Below, in pieces: positions 9,101 to 16,001 of a DNA stretch of 17,938 bases (its first letter is position 1; every line of letters starts with the position of its first letter). The notes under the pieces were generated by a model that made no database searches, was not told the DNA's origin, and saw only the letters and a program-made list of their open reading frames with translations. The translations under genes were made by a program, and so were the position numbers. This DNA comes from JBFJVZ01 sp041623895. Its GTDB lineage: Bacteria > Planctomycetota > Planctomycetia > Pirellulales > Pirellulaceae. The stretch covers positions 1-17,938 of the forward strand of contig JBFJVZ010000109.1 in the NCBI GenBank assembly GCA_041623895.1. Reading direction: 5' to 3'.

Positions 9101-9436
9101 ATGTCGGGTGTCCGCTGCGGTCAGAGACTGACTTAATGATTGGACGATTGCGGTTCGCTCGGCCGCGGTTGGCTGATCAGCATCTTTGGGCGGCATCTCG
9201 CCCGCAGCGATCCGGTCATGCACTTTGACCCAGCGGCGAAAGGTGTCTCGGTCATTACTGCTGAAGTCGGCGGCAAGTACCGTCAGGTTCAGCGTTGCTT
9301 CCTGAGTCGTTTCACCATGGCAGTCGGTGCAGTAGCGGGCAATGAATGCCGCGTCGTCGGCCGCCTCGACTGCCCGCGCTGGGCAGCCCAGTGAAACCGT
9401 CAACAAAACGGCGGCCAGACGGATCAAGGAATGCAT
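6119..9436 (-). CDS. Planctomycete cytochrome c / DUF1592-family protein with C-terminal HMA domain
   Basis: A 1105-residue exported protein of a family very abundant in planctomycetes and linked to envelope redox chemistry; its exact reaction is unknown. Order (numbered from ATG 9436): signal peptide 1 to about 26; PSCyt1 heme site C36-T-D-C-H40; DUF1587 about 118-183 (RRLTRTEYENTIRDLL); DUF1595 about 450-515; DUF1592 about 530-660; DUF1588 with a second heme site C749-A-S-C-H753; DUF1585 about 810-885. Beyond the usual end of the family come about 220 more residues. These hold a possible cysteine-free ferredoxin-like unit (about 940-1015) and an HMA domain (about 1035-1100) with metal-binding GLDCKAC (C1048, C1051). 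The frame opens at a TTG at 9448 that overlaps the upstream DUF1552 gene by 8 bases. ATG 9436 starts 4 bases after that gene's stop and is preferred. Co-transcription with DUF1552 is nearly certain. Confidence 0.92.
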   Translation of the reverse strand: MHSLIRLAAVLLTVSLGCPARAVEAADDAAFIARYCTDCHGETTQEATLNLTVLAADFSSNDRDTFRRWVKVHDRIAAGEMPPKDADQPTAAERTAIVQSLSQSLTAADTRHSQQSPHIRRLTRTEYENTIRDLLDMPGIALAGNLPADGTAHGFDKHTDALDISHVNMAKYLEAADHILNLAIATFPQPPTIQRRRISLANRGGFVAHVLMNGDGVLLKNKLPDPEFPPAGEQNHIDQGAHERLGSFRNGASVGLFRHEDESFNPYFIEHVTIYPARYRVRTSLWSFQWDKGKMLAGRGTEAARLSVVQLTGDGRGGQHPSYVLGYFDAPKSKPLEHEFVVWLNHNEIIGFNTASLAPVANYARKGRALAFTGPGIVVDWLEIEGPLYESWPPRSHKMLFGDLPLVEFKQQDQPDVRPPQRVKVRQLGAGMNRPDPQPGVWTVHSHAPLEDADRLLARFLPKLFRRPVADQVRQQYVTIVGDRLAAGDCFEMAMRAAYRAALVSPDFLYHVETTGELPAGEPPTGKLPAGILDAHAIACRLSYLLWNSLPDEQLMQHVAAGDLLEPAVLHAQVERLLNDPRCDRLISDFLGQWLKLRQIAATDPDKKLYPEFSPYLQDTMVAETRAYFREMLAQDLDARHVIKSDFVMVNQKLATHYGIPDVQGSQIRRVRVPEDCPRGGLLTQAAILKITANGTTTSPVPRGAFVIDRLLGEPPEPPPANVSAIEPDVRGTTTIREQLAKHREHAVCASCHQRIDPPGFALEAFDVIGGFRKRYRSIGEGDPADRGSIDPLIGIGFKLGPAVDATGTLADGREFNDIDQYRTLIASDATRLLQNLTRQLAVYATGREVRFSDRPLIEQIVRRTESNGGGIRTLLHELVGSPLFTGRTNTIGHAKHEGPRKIAKAARDSDHRMMMTSTLPAVKSPVVAAVIPNKETAPHEFDFADGDSLKVQVSGLFSPRRVDDMKKVLAEFPEANLIDVDFDTATVTIAYASGSDLFRGASGDQIIDRLNNGIRQLSNHTFGIKPASSIDRQRLKLIEIPVTGLDCKACSLAVYETLMRVEGVVQATSSFQTGQATAWIDPDKTNRSSLEAALKKKGVQFKTP
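7845..7889. repeat. Degenerate 15-bp tandem repeat inside the DUF1592 gene
   Basis: Three consecutive 15-base units, at 7845-7859, 7860-7874 and 7875-7889, follow the pattern CCGGYYGGNARTTNA. A decayed fourth unit starts at 7890. On the coding strand they give the pentapeptides GELPA, GEPPT and GKLPA. The frame is preserved. They form a proline/glycine-rich linker just before the DUF1592 core and probably arose by slippage. Confidence 0.6.
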
Positions 9437-9440
9437 GGGA

Positions 9441-10694
9441 TTATGCAAACTCCAGTCCTCTCATCGTGCCTTTGCCGGTCGAGAATTCATCGACCGCGAT
9501 TCCCAGTCGCTGCAGCATCGAAACATACAGATTCGACAGTGGGTAGTTGTTTTCGGTATCAAAGACAAGGTGCTGGCCGTGTTTGAAACCGCCTCCGGCC
9601 AACAGCACCGGCAGGTTCACATTGGAGTGTGAATTGGCACTGCCCATGCAGGTCCCGTATAGCACCATCGACCGATCCAGCAACGACGCGTCTTCTTCTT
9701 TCGTCTCTTGCAGCGTGCTCAGGAATTCGTTCAGGGCGTCGAATTGTCGTTCTTCGTGCCCGCGCAGTTCTTGCAAAACTTCGGGACGATTGCCGTGATG
9801 AGTGATGTTGTGAATCACGGTCGTGTCAATAAAGAGTGAAACGATCCGCGACGAATCGGTCTGCAGGGCAAGTTTGATAACGTCGAACATCATGCGTGAT
9901 CGCTCAACGAATTGCCGTGGGTCTTTGTTGTCTTCCGGCAGGTTTGCCTGGACCTTCGGCTTCGGTCTGTATTCCCACTGCTGGGCACTGTGTAAACGTT
10001 GCTCCAGATCGCGAACAGCCGTCAGGTACTGTTCCATGCGCTGCTGGTCGGCCGCCGACAGCGATCGTTTCAGTCGCCGCGATTGTGCGGCGACAAAGTC
10101 CAACGTGCTGCGTCCTTGTCGAAGCGACTGGACGCGGGCTTCAATTTCTTCCGGCCGGCCTTGAATGAACAGCCGCTGAAACAAATTGCGGGGACTCTTT
10201 TCAGCCGGGATCGGTGCGCCGCTTCGAGTGAAGCTAAGCGTCGGGTTTTCATTACTCATCGCCAACACCAGCGACGGATACCGGGTCTGATTCCCAATCT
10301 GTTCGGCAGCGAATTGGTCCAGCGAAACACCGTTGCGAAATCCACCCCGTTCCGGGTGGGGCGTGCCCGTCAAAAAACATCTTTCCGCGGCATGCGCCCC
10401 CGTGACTCCCGGCAGGCTGACGCCGGAGAAAATCGTCATCTGATTTTGCAGTCCGGCGAGCCTTTCCAAATAGGGGCTGGGGGCATAGTCCGTCCCCGCT
10501 TTGTCGGGAAAGAAATACTGCGGGAGGATACCCATGTTGGTTTCGATCGCCACCATCCGCCGAGGCGACGACGAATCCGGCTCGTTTGCGAAGGCCGGTT
10601 GCATGGCGTCCAACAGCGGCAAAGCAATCGTGACGCCGGCTCCGCGCAACAGAGCGCGGCGCGAAAGAAACGAACGTCGAGGGAATGTCACCAT
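9441..10694 (-). CDS. Tat-exported DUF1552 domain-containing protein
   Basis: A 417-residue protein of the DUF1552 family, which in planctomycetes and related bacteria is usually encoded next to a DUF1592/planctomycete-cytochrome gene. The N-terminus has a twin-arginine signal (PRRSFLSRR, then the hydrophobic run GAGVTIALPLLDAM, with cleavage near AFA), so it is probably exported folded with a cofactor. The body shows family-like segments GVTGAHAAERCFLTG, MFDVIKLALQTDSSRIVSLF and HEERQFDALNEFL. Its biochemical role is not known; a partner role with the downstream multi-domain cytochrome is inferred from conserved pairing. GGAG is 9 bases before ATG 10694. The stop lies inside the possible TTG start region of the next gene, a translational-coupling arrangement. 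The 200 bases upstream hold no gene. Confidence 0.92.
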   Translation of the reverse strand: MVTFPRRSFLSRRALLRGAGVTIALPLLDAMQPAFANEPDSSSPRRMVAIETNMGILPQYFFPDKAGTDYAPSPYLERLAGLQNQMTIFSGVSLPGVTGAHAAERCFLTGTPHPERGGFRNGVSLDQFAAEQIGNQTRYPSLVLAMSNENPTLSFTRSGAPIPAEKSPRNLFQRLFIQGRPEEIEARVQSLRQGRSTLDFVAAQSRRLKRSLSAADQQRMEQYLTAVRDLEQRLHSAQQWEYRPKPKVQANLPEDNKDPRQFVERSRMMFDVIKLALQTDSSRIVSLFIDTTVIHNITHHGNRPEVLQELRGHEERQFDALNEFLSTLQETKEEDASLLDRSMVLYGTCMGSANSHSNVNLPVLLAGGGFKHGQHLVFDTENNYPLSNLYVSMLQRLGIAVDEFSTGKGTMRGLEFA

Positions 10695-10894
10695 ACGGAA
10701 AGGCTCCAGCGAAAATCAGCGGGCAAAACCGAGCTTATTTTAATGCCAGGTACCGCACGCGGCGCTGGCAAAACTGTCTCGAATTACTCCCACCGGGGAC
10801 TTTAAACCGCGGGCAATTGGATATCATTGTGAAGTCACGGCTGGAAAGCCGCAAGGAGCGCACAAGGGTTATTGTGACGCGTCAGCCAGAGCTC

Positions 10895-13012
10895 TTAAGT
10901 TGTCAACCAATCCGTCCAGTCGAGCACAATTGGATTCAGGGAAATGGCGTTTCTAGTTATATCGGTTACCGAGTAGAAACGATCTGCCGAGAATCCATAC
11001 TCTTTTGTGAAGTAGTGTTCGCAGCGAACATCATCGGCAGGGACTGGGATCACGTCGGTGGCAACTTCAAAGTGGACCTCGGTGGGCCGGTTGGGGGTGC
11101 ACTGCTGTTGCTTGAACAACATAAAAATGGGCAGCGCCCGTAACTCGTTTCTCGCGACGGAATCAAATTCAACCATTACTTGGAGTGCCGTCAAAAGTTC
11201 ATCCAAAGAGCAGGGATTGTCGTGAGATCCGAGATTGCCGAGCGAAGGTATTTTCAGCTGGTTGAGTTTGCCGAACAGCTTGTTTTGCTCCCTTAAAACT
11301 TCCCCAAGCACTTCGGATTCTGGGTTTTCCAAGACAGAGCCCAGAGCGTTCATCAGACTCATCAGTGGATGAATCGTCATTTTGCCATTTGTTGGGATCT
11401 GCATCGCCTGACCCTCTGAGTTCTTTACGTTTGCCTCGACTCTGTGACGGAAGGGCTGGTCGGAAAAGAAATCGCTCGGGCAAAACACTGGGTATCGCTG
11501 GGGCCAGCCGGTTGGCGCAATCGTATTCTCGGTGCTAATGAACTGATCCAACGCAAAGGCATACTGGATTGCCGTCTTTACGATCCACTCCGCACGGCGG
11601 CGACCTTGATTGACCATGTTTCGCGCGGACTCCGTGTCACCGGGCTTCGCAGAGAGACTGAGTGGCAACGCTCGCTCGCCGACATTCGGAGCAACTGTCG
11701 CCTGGACAAACCCCAGCGCGTTTTTCACTTCAGACACCAGTGTTTCTGCCAGGTCCGGGTCCGAGAAATCCCAGTCGGCATCGTGATATTTATACGAGCA
11801 GCAGGTAAGTGCTGCGATTGCTGATGCAATTTCAGGTTGATCCAGCTGTCGTCGCAGTACCGTCTCCGGATCCCTTCTCAAGACGTAGTGCAGGACTCGA
11901 TCAAAAAAATCGCCGCCGGTTTGGGCTGTCAGAATCTCGAGACGTTGCAAGTTGTCGATTGACTCGTAAGCCTTGATTAGCAATTGAGCAAGATTGACGG
12001 AGAAGCATTCCGTTTTGAAAGGCGGCTTTAAGCGAGGTAAGACATCGTTCAAACAGGAAATGACGAGTCGTGGCGGTGCGGACAGCAGCAATTGTTGGAG
12101 CGATGCCATGTCAAGTTCCGCAAAGGTTGCTTTTGCCACGGCAGTTCTCGCTCGCGGGGCACGAGACCAATCGACGTCTTTGAAAAAGGACTCACGGCTC
12201 GACTCAAGGCATAAGCTGAGAATTCGTTGCAAATCGTCCCGGTTCTGGATACCGGCGATGGCACTCGGGGCGGCGTGAATCTCCCAATCATTGAGGCTTT
12301 CACTTGTATTTAATCGATCGTCACTCGGATGCCATCGGTTGCGAAAATACAAAAAGGCGGAATAGCGTTCGGGCTCTTCTCCGGTCACGGCGAATCGCTG
12401 ACCTGCTACCCACTCCTTCCAGCGCGCGGACCATCCGATGCATTCAAAGTCGAATACATCGTTCTTGTTGAACGATATGCCACTGTGGTCATTTTGCTCA
12501 ATGGCTCTGGCGTACTGGTACAGGTTTGCGGTGTTTTCGTTGCCGCAAAAATAGCTGAAGCCATTCGTAGCATTCTTTCGCTCAATCACCCCCAGCGGGC
12601 CGACCGTGAATCGACCAAAAGCGAAAGCACGCCCCTGAGCTTCAGGCAAGAGTCGATCGCCACGCTGGAACTCTTCGGCCAGCCTGTCAAGCAGGGCTTC
12701 GGTATCCGTCAGCGCGGGATTGGTACAGAATTCAAAAAAACAGTAGCGTGCAGCGTTATCCAACGCTCCGGGGCCGAGTTGTTCAAACTTGTCAACAACT
12801 TCCTTGCTGACCTCGTCATAGGTATCCGGTTCCTTCAAAAACAGAGGCCCAGCGCCGTCGTCAAAATGCTCAACATCAGCCCGCCAAGGGATACAATCAC
12901 AAAGGTGATGGCTGTCGCGGGGGCACGGCCGAAACAAATGAAATGCACTCCAACAGGCAAACGCAATCGCATCCTCGGCGCGAGCAAGTTTGTCACTTTG
13001 GTCGATGGGCAT
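10895..13012 (-). CDS. Hypothetical protein, 705 residues, family not recognised
   Basis: A long intact frame that I cannot assign to a known family. No signal peptide or transmembrane segment is seen, so it is probably cytoplasmic. The first 110 residues are rich in Cys, His and aromatics (FACWSAFHLFRPCP, HHLCDC, RYCFFEFC) but have no clean zinc-site spacing. Residues about 120-245 look globular (FGRFTVGPLGVIER). Residues about 260-440 are predominantly helical with leucine-rich stretches, possibly repeat-like. The C-terminal third is mixed. The frame opens at ATG 13036, but ATG 13012 is strongly preferred because GAGGAAGGG sits 8 bases upstream. The PH-like membrane-protein gene ends 177 bases upstream on the same strand and might share a transcript. 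The intact length and strong ribosome-binding site argue for a real gene. Function unknown. Confidence 0.8.
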   Translation of the reverse strand: MPIDQSDKLARAEDAIAFACWSAFHLFRPCPRDSHHLCDCIPWRADVEHFDDGAGPLFLKEPDTYDEVSKEVVDKFEQLGPGALDNAARYCFFEFCTNPALTDTEALLDRLAEEFQRGDRLLPEAQGRAFAFGRFTVGPLGVIERKNATNGFSYFCGNENTANLYQYARAIEQNDHSGISFNKNDVFDFECIGWSARWKEWVAGQRFAVTGEEPERYSAFLYFRNRWHPSDDRLNTSESLNDWEIHAAPSAIAGIQNRDDLQRILSLCLESSRESFFKDVDWSRAPRARTAVAKATFAELDMASLQQLLLSAPPRLVISCLNDVLPRLKPPFKTECFSVNLAQLLIKAYESIDNLQRLEILTAQTGGDFFDRVLHYVLRRDPETVLRRQLDQPEIASAIAALTCCSYKYHDADWDFSDPDLAETLVSEVKNALGFVQATVAPNVGERALPLSLSAKPGDTESARNMVNQGRRRAEWIVKTAIQYAFALDQFISTENTIAPTGWPQRYPVFCPSDFFSDQPFRHRVEANVKNSEGQAMQIPTNGKMTIHPLMSLMNALGSVLENPESEVLGEVLREQNKLFGKLNQLKIPSLGNLGSHDNPCSLDELLTALQVMVEFDSVARNELRALPIFMLFKQQQCTPNRPTEVHFEVATDVIPVPADDVRCEHYFTKEYGFSADRFYSVTDITRNAISLNPIVLDWTDWLTT

Positions 13013-13020
13013 CGATGCGT

Positions 13021-13029
13021 CCCTTCCTC
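13021..13029 (-). promoter_or_regulatory. Strong ribosome-binding site deciding the 705-residue start
   Basis: GAGGAAGGG on the minus strand, 8 bases before ATG 13012. The more distal in-frame ATG at 13036 has no purine-rich stretch before it. Confidence 0.7.
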
Positions 13030-13117
13030 GCTCCATAACTAGCTGTATGAGGACTGACGAAAGTTCCGGCGATCTATGATATCAGCTAGGCTGGCATGAC
13101 GGAGAGTTGCCGCGGGC

Positions 13118-13178
13118 ACGCATGCGTAGATGGATTGATTCCGATACGACGCATTTACACGATGCGATTTATATGCGT
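13118..13178. promoter_or_regulatory. Cluster of ACGCAT/ATGCGT boxes upstream of the orphan gene
   Basis: The stretch contains a perfect palindrome ACGCATGCGT (13118-13127), ACGCAT (13149-13154), the near copy ATGCGA (13162-13167) and ATGCGT (13173-13178). The second and last boxes form an inverted pair. This is intergenic, upstream of the orphan gene and just past the end of the membrane-protein gene, so operator sites are possible. No binding protein can be named. Confidence 0.3.
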
Positions 13179-13189
13179 GCTCCGGTTCA

Positions 13190-14158
13190 TTACCAGAGGA
13201 ATCCGGCTTTTCTAAGCGGACGATACATCAGCAGGGAAACAATAATCCCCAGCAGAAAGCCAGCCCCGCCACCGAGGATACCAGGTAGCCAACTGTTCTT
13301 TGCGATTGGCAATGCCAGACCAACGATTGCCAGCAACGGCCCCAAGATCACTGAAAACAAAAAGAACTTTCCCAACTGTGCCTTTACCGGTGTCAGCTTT
13401 TGCATTTCTGAAAACATCTCGTAGAGTGATTGGCCGTTTTTCAGCACCACTTCCTTCATTGGGGCAGTTCCACATCCGATGCAGTCCGTCTCATGCAACG
13501 GAAAAGAGTGTGGATCCAGTGCAGCGATTCTGATCACTCGGTCGTCAACCTTGGTCTCCGTATCGCAATCGGGGTGATAGTAGGACGACAACAGCGCGCG
13601 AGCCTGCTGCAGTGCGTCGTCGGGACCGGTCGGACGGCGAAAACGGAGTGAAGATGCAGTGTCCTGGGTCTCCTTGATTGCTTGCTGGACAGCCTCAAAG
13701 TCGGCGCGGGCCGACCCTGGATGATACTCCGTCAACAGTTCGTTCAGCGCATCGCGCAGCAACTCTTTTTTCAGACCGAATGTTGAACCCAGGCTCTCCG
13801 TATTCCCGCTGGAAGTTACCAGGTAGATCCAGTCGGGAACATACTCAGCGCTGTCGGCTCCGATTGTCTCAATCCTGTCCCAGTCAAATTGGTTACCAGC
13901 GAATTCGATACCTTGCCGGCTAATGATCGCCTGCGGAACCTTACGAAACGGAACCCACAGGATGGTCAGCAGGATCGCAACGCCACCCAAGGCTGCGAGG
14001 CCCCACCAGAAACCGCCTTTCATGAGCCCGAGCACGACCCCTGAGATGATCAGAAGGAACATTGGACCGAGCGTGCGAAGCAAGAATGACGTGTGAGACT
14101 CTCGCAGTACGACTTCCTCGCCCGCGCGGACGCGCTGTACTAATTCTGCTTGCCGCAC
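13190..14158 (-). CDS. Four-helix membrane protein with PH-like domain and CxxC motif
   Basis: A 322-residue inner-membrane protein with no named homologue I can recall. A short basic/acidic cytoplasmic start is followed by two helices (about 25-46 and 48-69). A soluble stretch of about 190 residues comes next, then a closing helix pair (about 263-285 and 290-312). The first part of the soluble stretch (about 72-150; AIISRQGIEF, FDWDRIETIG, DWIYLVTSSG) reads like a bacterial PH-type domain of the YcxB or similar kind. The later part holds C216 and C219 in DCIGCG, a possible metal or redox site. The frame runs back to ATG 14248. However, GTG 14158 has a perfect GGAGG 6 bases upstream, and the extra 30 residues look unlike a protein start, so GTG is chosen. 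A role in envelope sensing is possible but unproven. Confidence 0.8.
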   Translation of the reverse strand: MRQAELVQRVRAGEEVVLRESHTSFLLRTLGPMFLLIISGVVLGLMKGGFWWGLAALGGVAILLTILWVPFRKVPQAIISRQGIEFAGNQFDWDRIETIGADSAEYVPDWIYLVTSSGNTESLGSTFGLKKELLRDALNELLTEYHPGSARADFEAVQQAIKETQDTASSLRFRRPTGPDDALQQARALLSSYYHPDCDTETKVDDRVIRIAALDPHSFPLHETDCIGCGTAPMKEVVLKNGQSLYEMFSEMQKLTPVKAQLGKFFLFSVILGPLLAIVGLALPIAKNSWLPGILGGGAGFLLGIIVSLLMYRPLRKAGFLW

Positions 14159-14586
14159 AATAGACCTCCGAGAATCAAGAGACTCTGCCAAAAGTGAAAT
14201 CGATTCTCGCAAAGCCAAGAGCAGTGTACAACACTTTGCTTCTGTCATCGGTTAAACGCACCCCTGCCGCGGTGAGTTTCACCTGCCTGCAGGCCGTTGA
14301 ATTGCGGTGATAAGCCAACTGACCTTGCCAGGATCAGCGATTGTCTGCGACCGCTGTCGAATTTCGGTAGGATGACGCGGTTTGCGAATCGGCCACGGAG
14401 TGTCCGACGACTCTGGCGATCCGTATGTGGTGAGACGATTCCTGCAATAAAGCGGATAGCTCCGGAACGGTAGTCCCGGTCCGGTGTTCCATTGAGGACT
14501 GATTGTTTACCTAACGCCGCCGACAGAGTTTGATCGGCGATTAACGTATTTCAGGCAGCTAAAGACCATTTCAATCGAGTTGATCA
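14159..14586. other. Intergenic region between divergent genes
   Basis: About 430 bases separating the membrane-protein start from the PQQ-propeller start; both promoters must lie here. Small symmetric elements are visible: GGTGA/TCACC with a 3-base loop (14271-14283), the palindrome CCTGCAGG (14286-14293), and GGAAC/GTTCC arms 17 bases apart (14464-14490). GGAAC also resembles an ECF sigma-factor -35 element, but no convincing -10 follows. No RNA gene or conserved ORF is seen. Confidence 0.5.
14165..14169 (-). promoter_or_regulatory. Ribosome-binding site deciding the membrane-protein start
   Basis: GGAGG on the minus strand, 6 bases before GTG 14158. It lies inside the longer frame that begins at ATG 14248, whose own upstream AGGGG is 12 bases away. 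Confidence 0.6.
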
Positions 14587-15861
14587 ATGCGACGAATCAA
14601 TCCCTGGATTTGCAGTACCGCTACCGTTCTTTTCTTGACCACGAATGCACTGGCAAAGGACAATTGGCCGACATTTCGCGGTGCTGACCGTTCCGGTGTC
14701 GCCTCCGAAACAGGTCTGCTGAGCGAATGGCCCAAAGACGGCCTGAAACTGGTCTGGACCGCCGCGGGGGCGGGGCGCGGTTACGCGAGTTTGGCCATCG
14801 CTGATGGCAAGATCTACACGCTTGGCGACGCGCTCTCCACGGCCAGCGACGAAGATGAGTACCTCGTTTGTTTTGACCAGAAGAGCGGTGAACAACTCTG
14901 GAAAGGCAAGACGGGTGAGGCCTGGAAAAGCGGCAAAGAATCTTGGCAAAGCTCGCGCAGCACTCCCACGGTCGATGGCGATCGGGTGTACGTGTTGACG
15001 GCCTACGGCGAACTGATCTGTTTCAAGAGCAGCGGCGACGAAGTCTGGCGTAAAAACTTGAAGAGCGACTTCGCCGGTAAGAAAGCCGATGGATGGGGAT
15101 ACAGCGAATCAGTGCTGATCGACGGTGAAAGACTTGTCTGCACGCCGGGCGGAGACAAGAACACGCTGGTCGCGCTGAACAAGAACACGGGAGAGACGAT
15201 CTGGACGACCTCGCGCGAAAATGATCGCGGTGCCGGACATGCCTCGATCGTGATTGCGGAAGTCGGCGACATACGCGTGTACGTCCAGACAACTGGCAGC
15301 GGCGCCCTGGGTGTGCGGGCCAGCGACGGCAAGTTGTTATGGAGTTACGACATCAAACGCACGACCGCCGTGATTCCAACTCCAATCGTCCGGGATGACC
15401 TTGTCTTCTTCACGGCTGGTTACGGCACCGGTGGCGCGCTGCTGCGGCAAGTTGCGAAAGCAGGCGGTGCAGTGGAAGTCGAAGAGATTTATCCGACCAA
15501 TCCGGATCTTGGTAACAAACATGGCGGCATTGTTTTGGTGGGCGATTATCTTTACGGGGACTCCGAAGATCGCGGCATCCCGTTTTGCGCCGATTTGATG
15601 ACCGGCGAAGTGAAATGGAAATCGCGTGGCTCGGGAAGGAACTCGGCAAGCGTTACGTCCGCGGACGGCAAGCTGTACATCCGCTTCAGCGACGGAACAA
15701 TCGCGCTGGCCGAGGCATCTCCGGAAGGCTACGAAGAACTGAGTAGCTTCAAAGTCCCCGGCAGCGGCGACCGACCCAGTTGGTCGCACCCGGTCGTGCT
15801 GGATGGTCGGCTCTATCTCCGCGAAGGAGACAAAGTACTCTGCTACGATCTGAAGGGTTAA
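14587..15861 (+). CDS. Exported PQQ-like beta-propeller repeat protein
   Basis: A 424-residue exported protein of the PQQ-like (BamB-type) propeller superfamily, greatly expanded in planctomycetes. The signal peptide ends near residue 23 (TTNALA). The mature protein opens with NWPTFRGADRSG, the usual start of this planctomycete group. Repeating blades carry the pattern of a beta strand, G-K/R-lysine-rich turn and W: YASLAIADGKIYTLG, ELICFKSSGDEVW, ALNKNTGETIW, GVRASDGKLLW, ADLMTGEVKW. No dehydrogenase catalytic motif or heme site is visible, so a scaffold or binding role is more likely than an enzyme role; real PQQ binding is not implied. ATG 14587 has only a weak GAG ahead of it. It may be co-transcribed with the glycosidase gene 140 bases downstream. 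Confidence 0.9.
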   Translation: MRRINPWICSTATVLFLTTNALAKDNWPTFRGADRSGVASETGLLSEWPKDGLKLVWTAAGAGRGYASLAIADGKIYTLGDALSTASDEDEYLVCFDQKSGEQLWKGKTGEAWKSGKESWQSSRSTPTVDGDRVYVLTAYGELICFKSSGDEVWRKNLKSDFAGKKADGWGYSESVLIDGERLVCTPGGDKNTLVALNKNTGETIWTTSRENDRGAGHASIVIAEVGDIRVYVQTTGSGALGVRASDGKLLWSYDIKRTTAVIPTPIVRDDLVFFTAGYGTGGALLRQVAKAGGAVEVEEIYPTNPDLGNKHGGIVLVGDYLYGDSEDRGIPFCADLMTGEVKWKSRGSGRNSASVTSADGKLYIRFSDGTIALAEASPEGYEELSSFKVPGSGDRPSWSHPVVLDGRLYLREGDKVLCYDLKG

Positions 15862-15863
15862 GC

Positions 15864-15890
15864 TGCCGCGCGCCTGGCGACGTTTTTGTT
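15864..15890 (+). terminator. GC-rich stretch followed by a T-run
   Basis: Just after the propeller stop, a very GC-rich stretch (15864-15880) runs into TTTTTGTT (15883-15890). Only short imperfect pairing (GCC/GGC, CGCC/GGCG) can be drawn, so a true intrinsic terminator is uncertain. The following bases, CACCTCCACCGGGAGAGG (15892-15909), form another small stem. Confidence 0.25.
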
Positions 15891-16001
15891 TCACCTCCAC
15901 CGGGAGAGGCTGGGGTCTTAGCTGCGGGACGGGTAGCTGGAAACAAGCGAGCGGCTTGACCGCCTTCTTTGTTAGTTGAACGTCCGACCAAGAGTCGATG
16001 C

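Noticed and set aside
9999..10805. 268-codon plus-strand frame opposite the DUF1552 gene
   Set aside because: It is fully antisense to a clear Tat-exported DUF1552 gene, is rich in Arg and low-complexity, and has no recognisable domain or ribosome-binding site.
12329..13042. 237-codon plus-strand frame opposite the orphan gene
   Set aside because: The minus-strand frame is three times longer and has a strong ribosome-binding site; the plus-strand product shows no domain.
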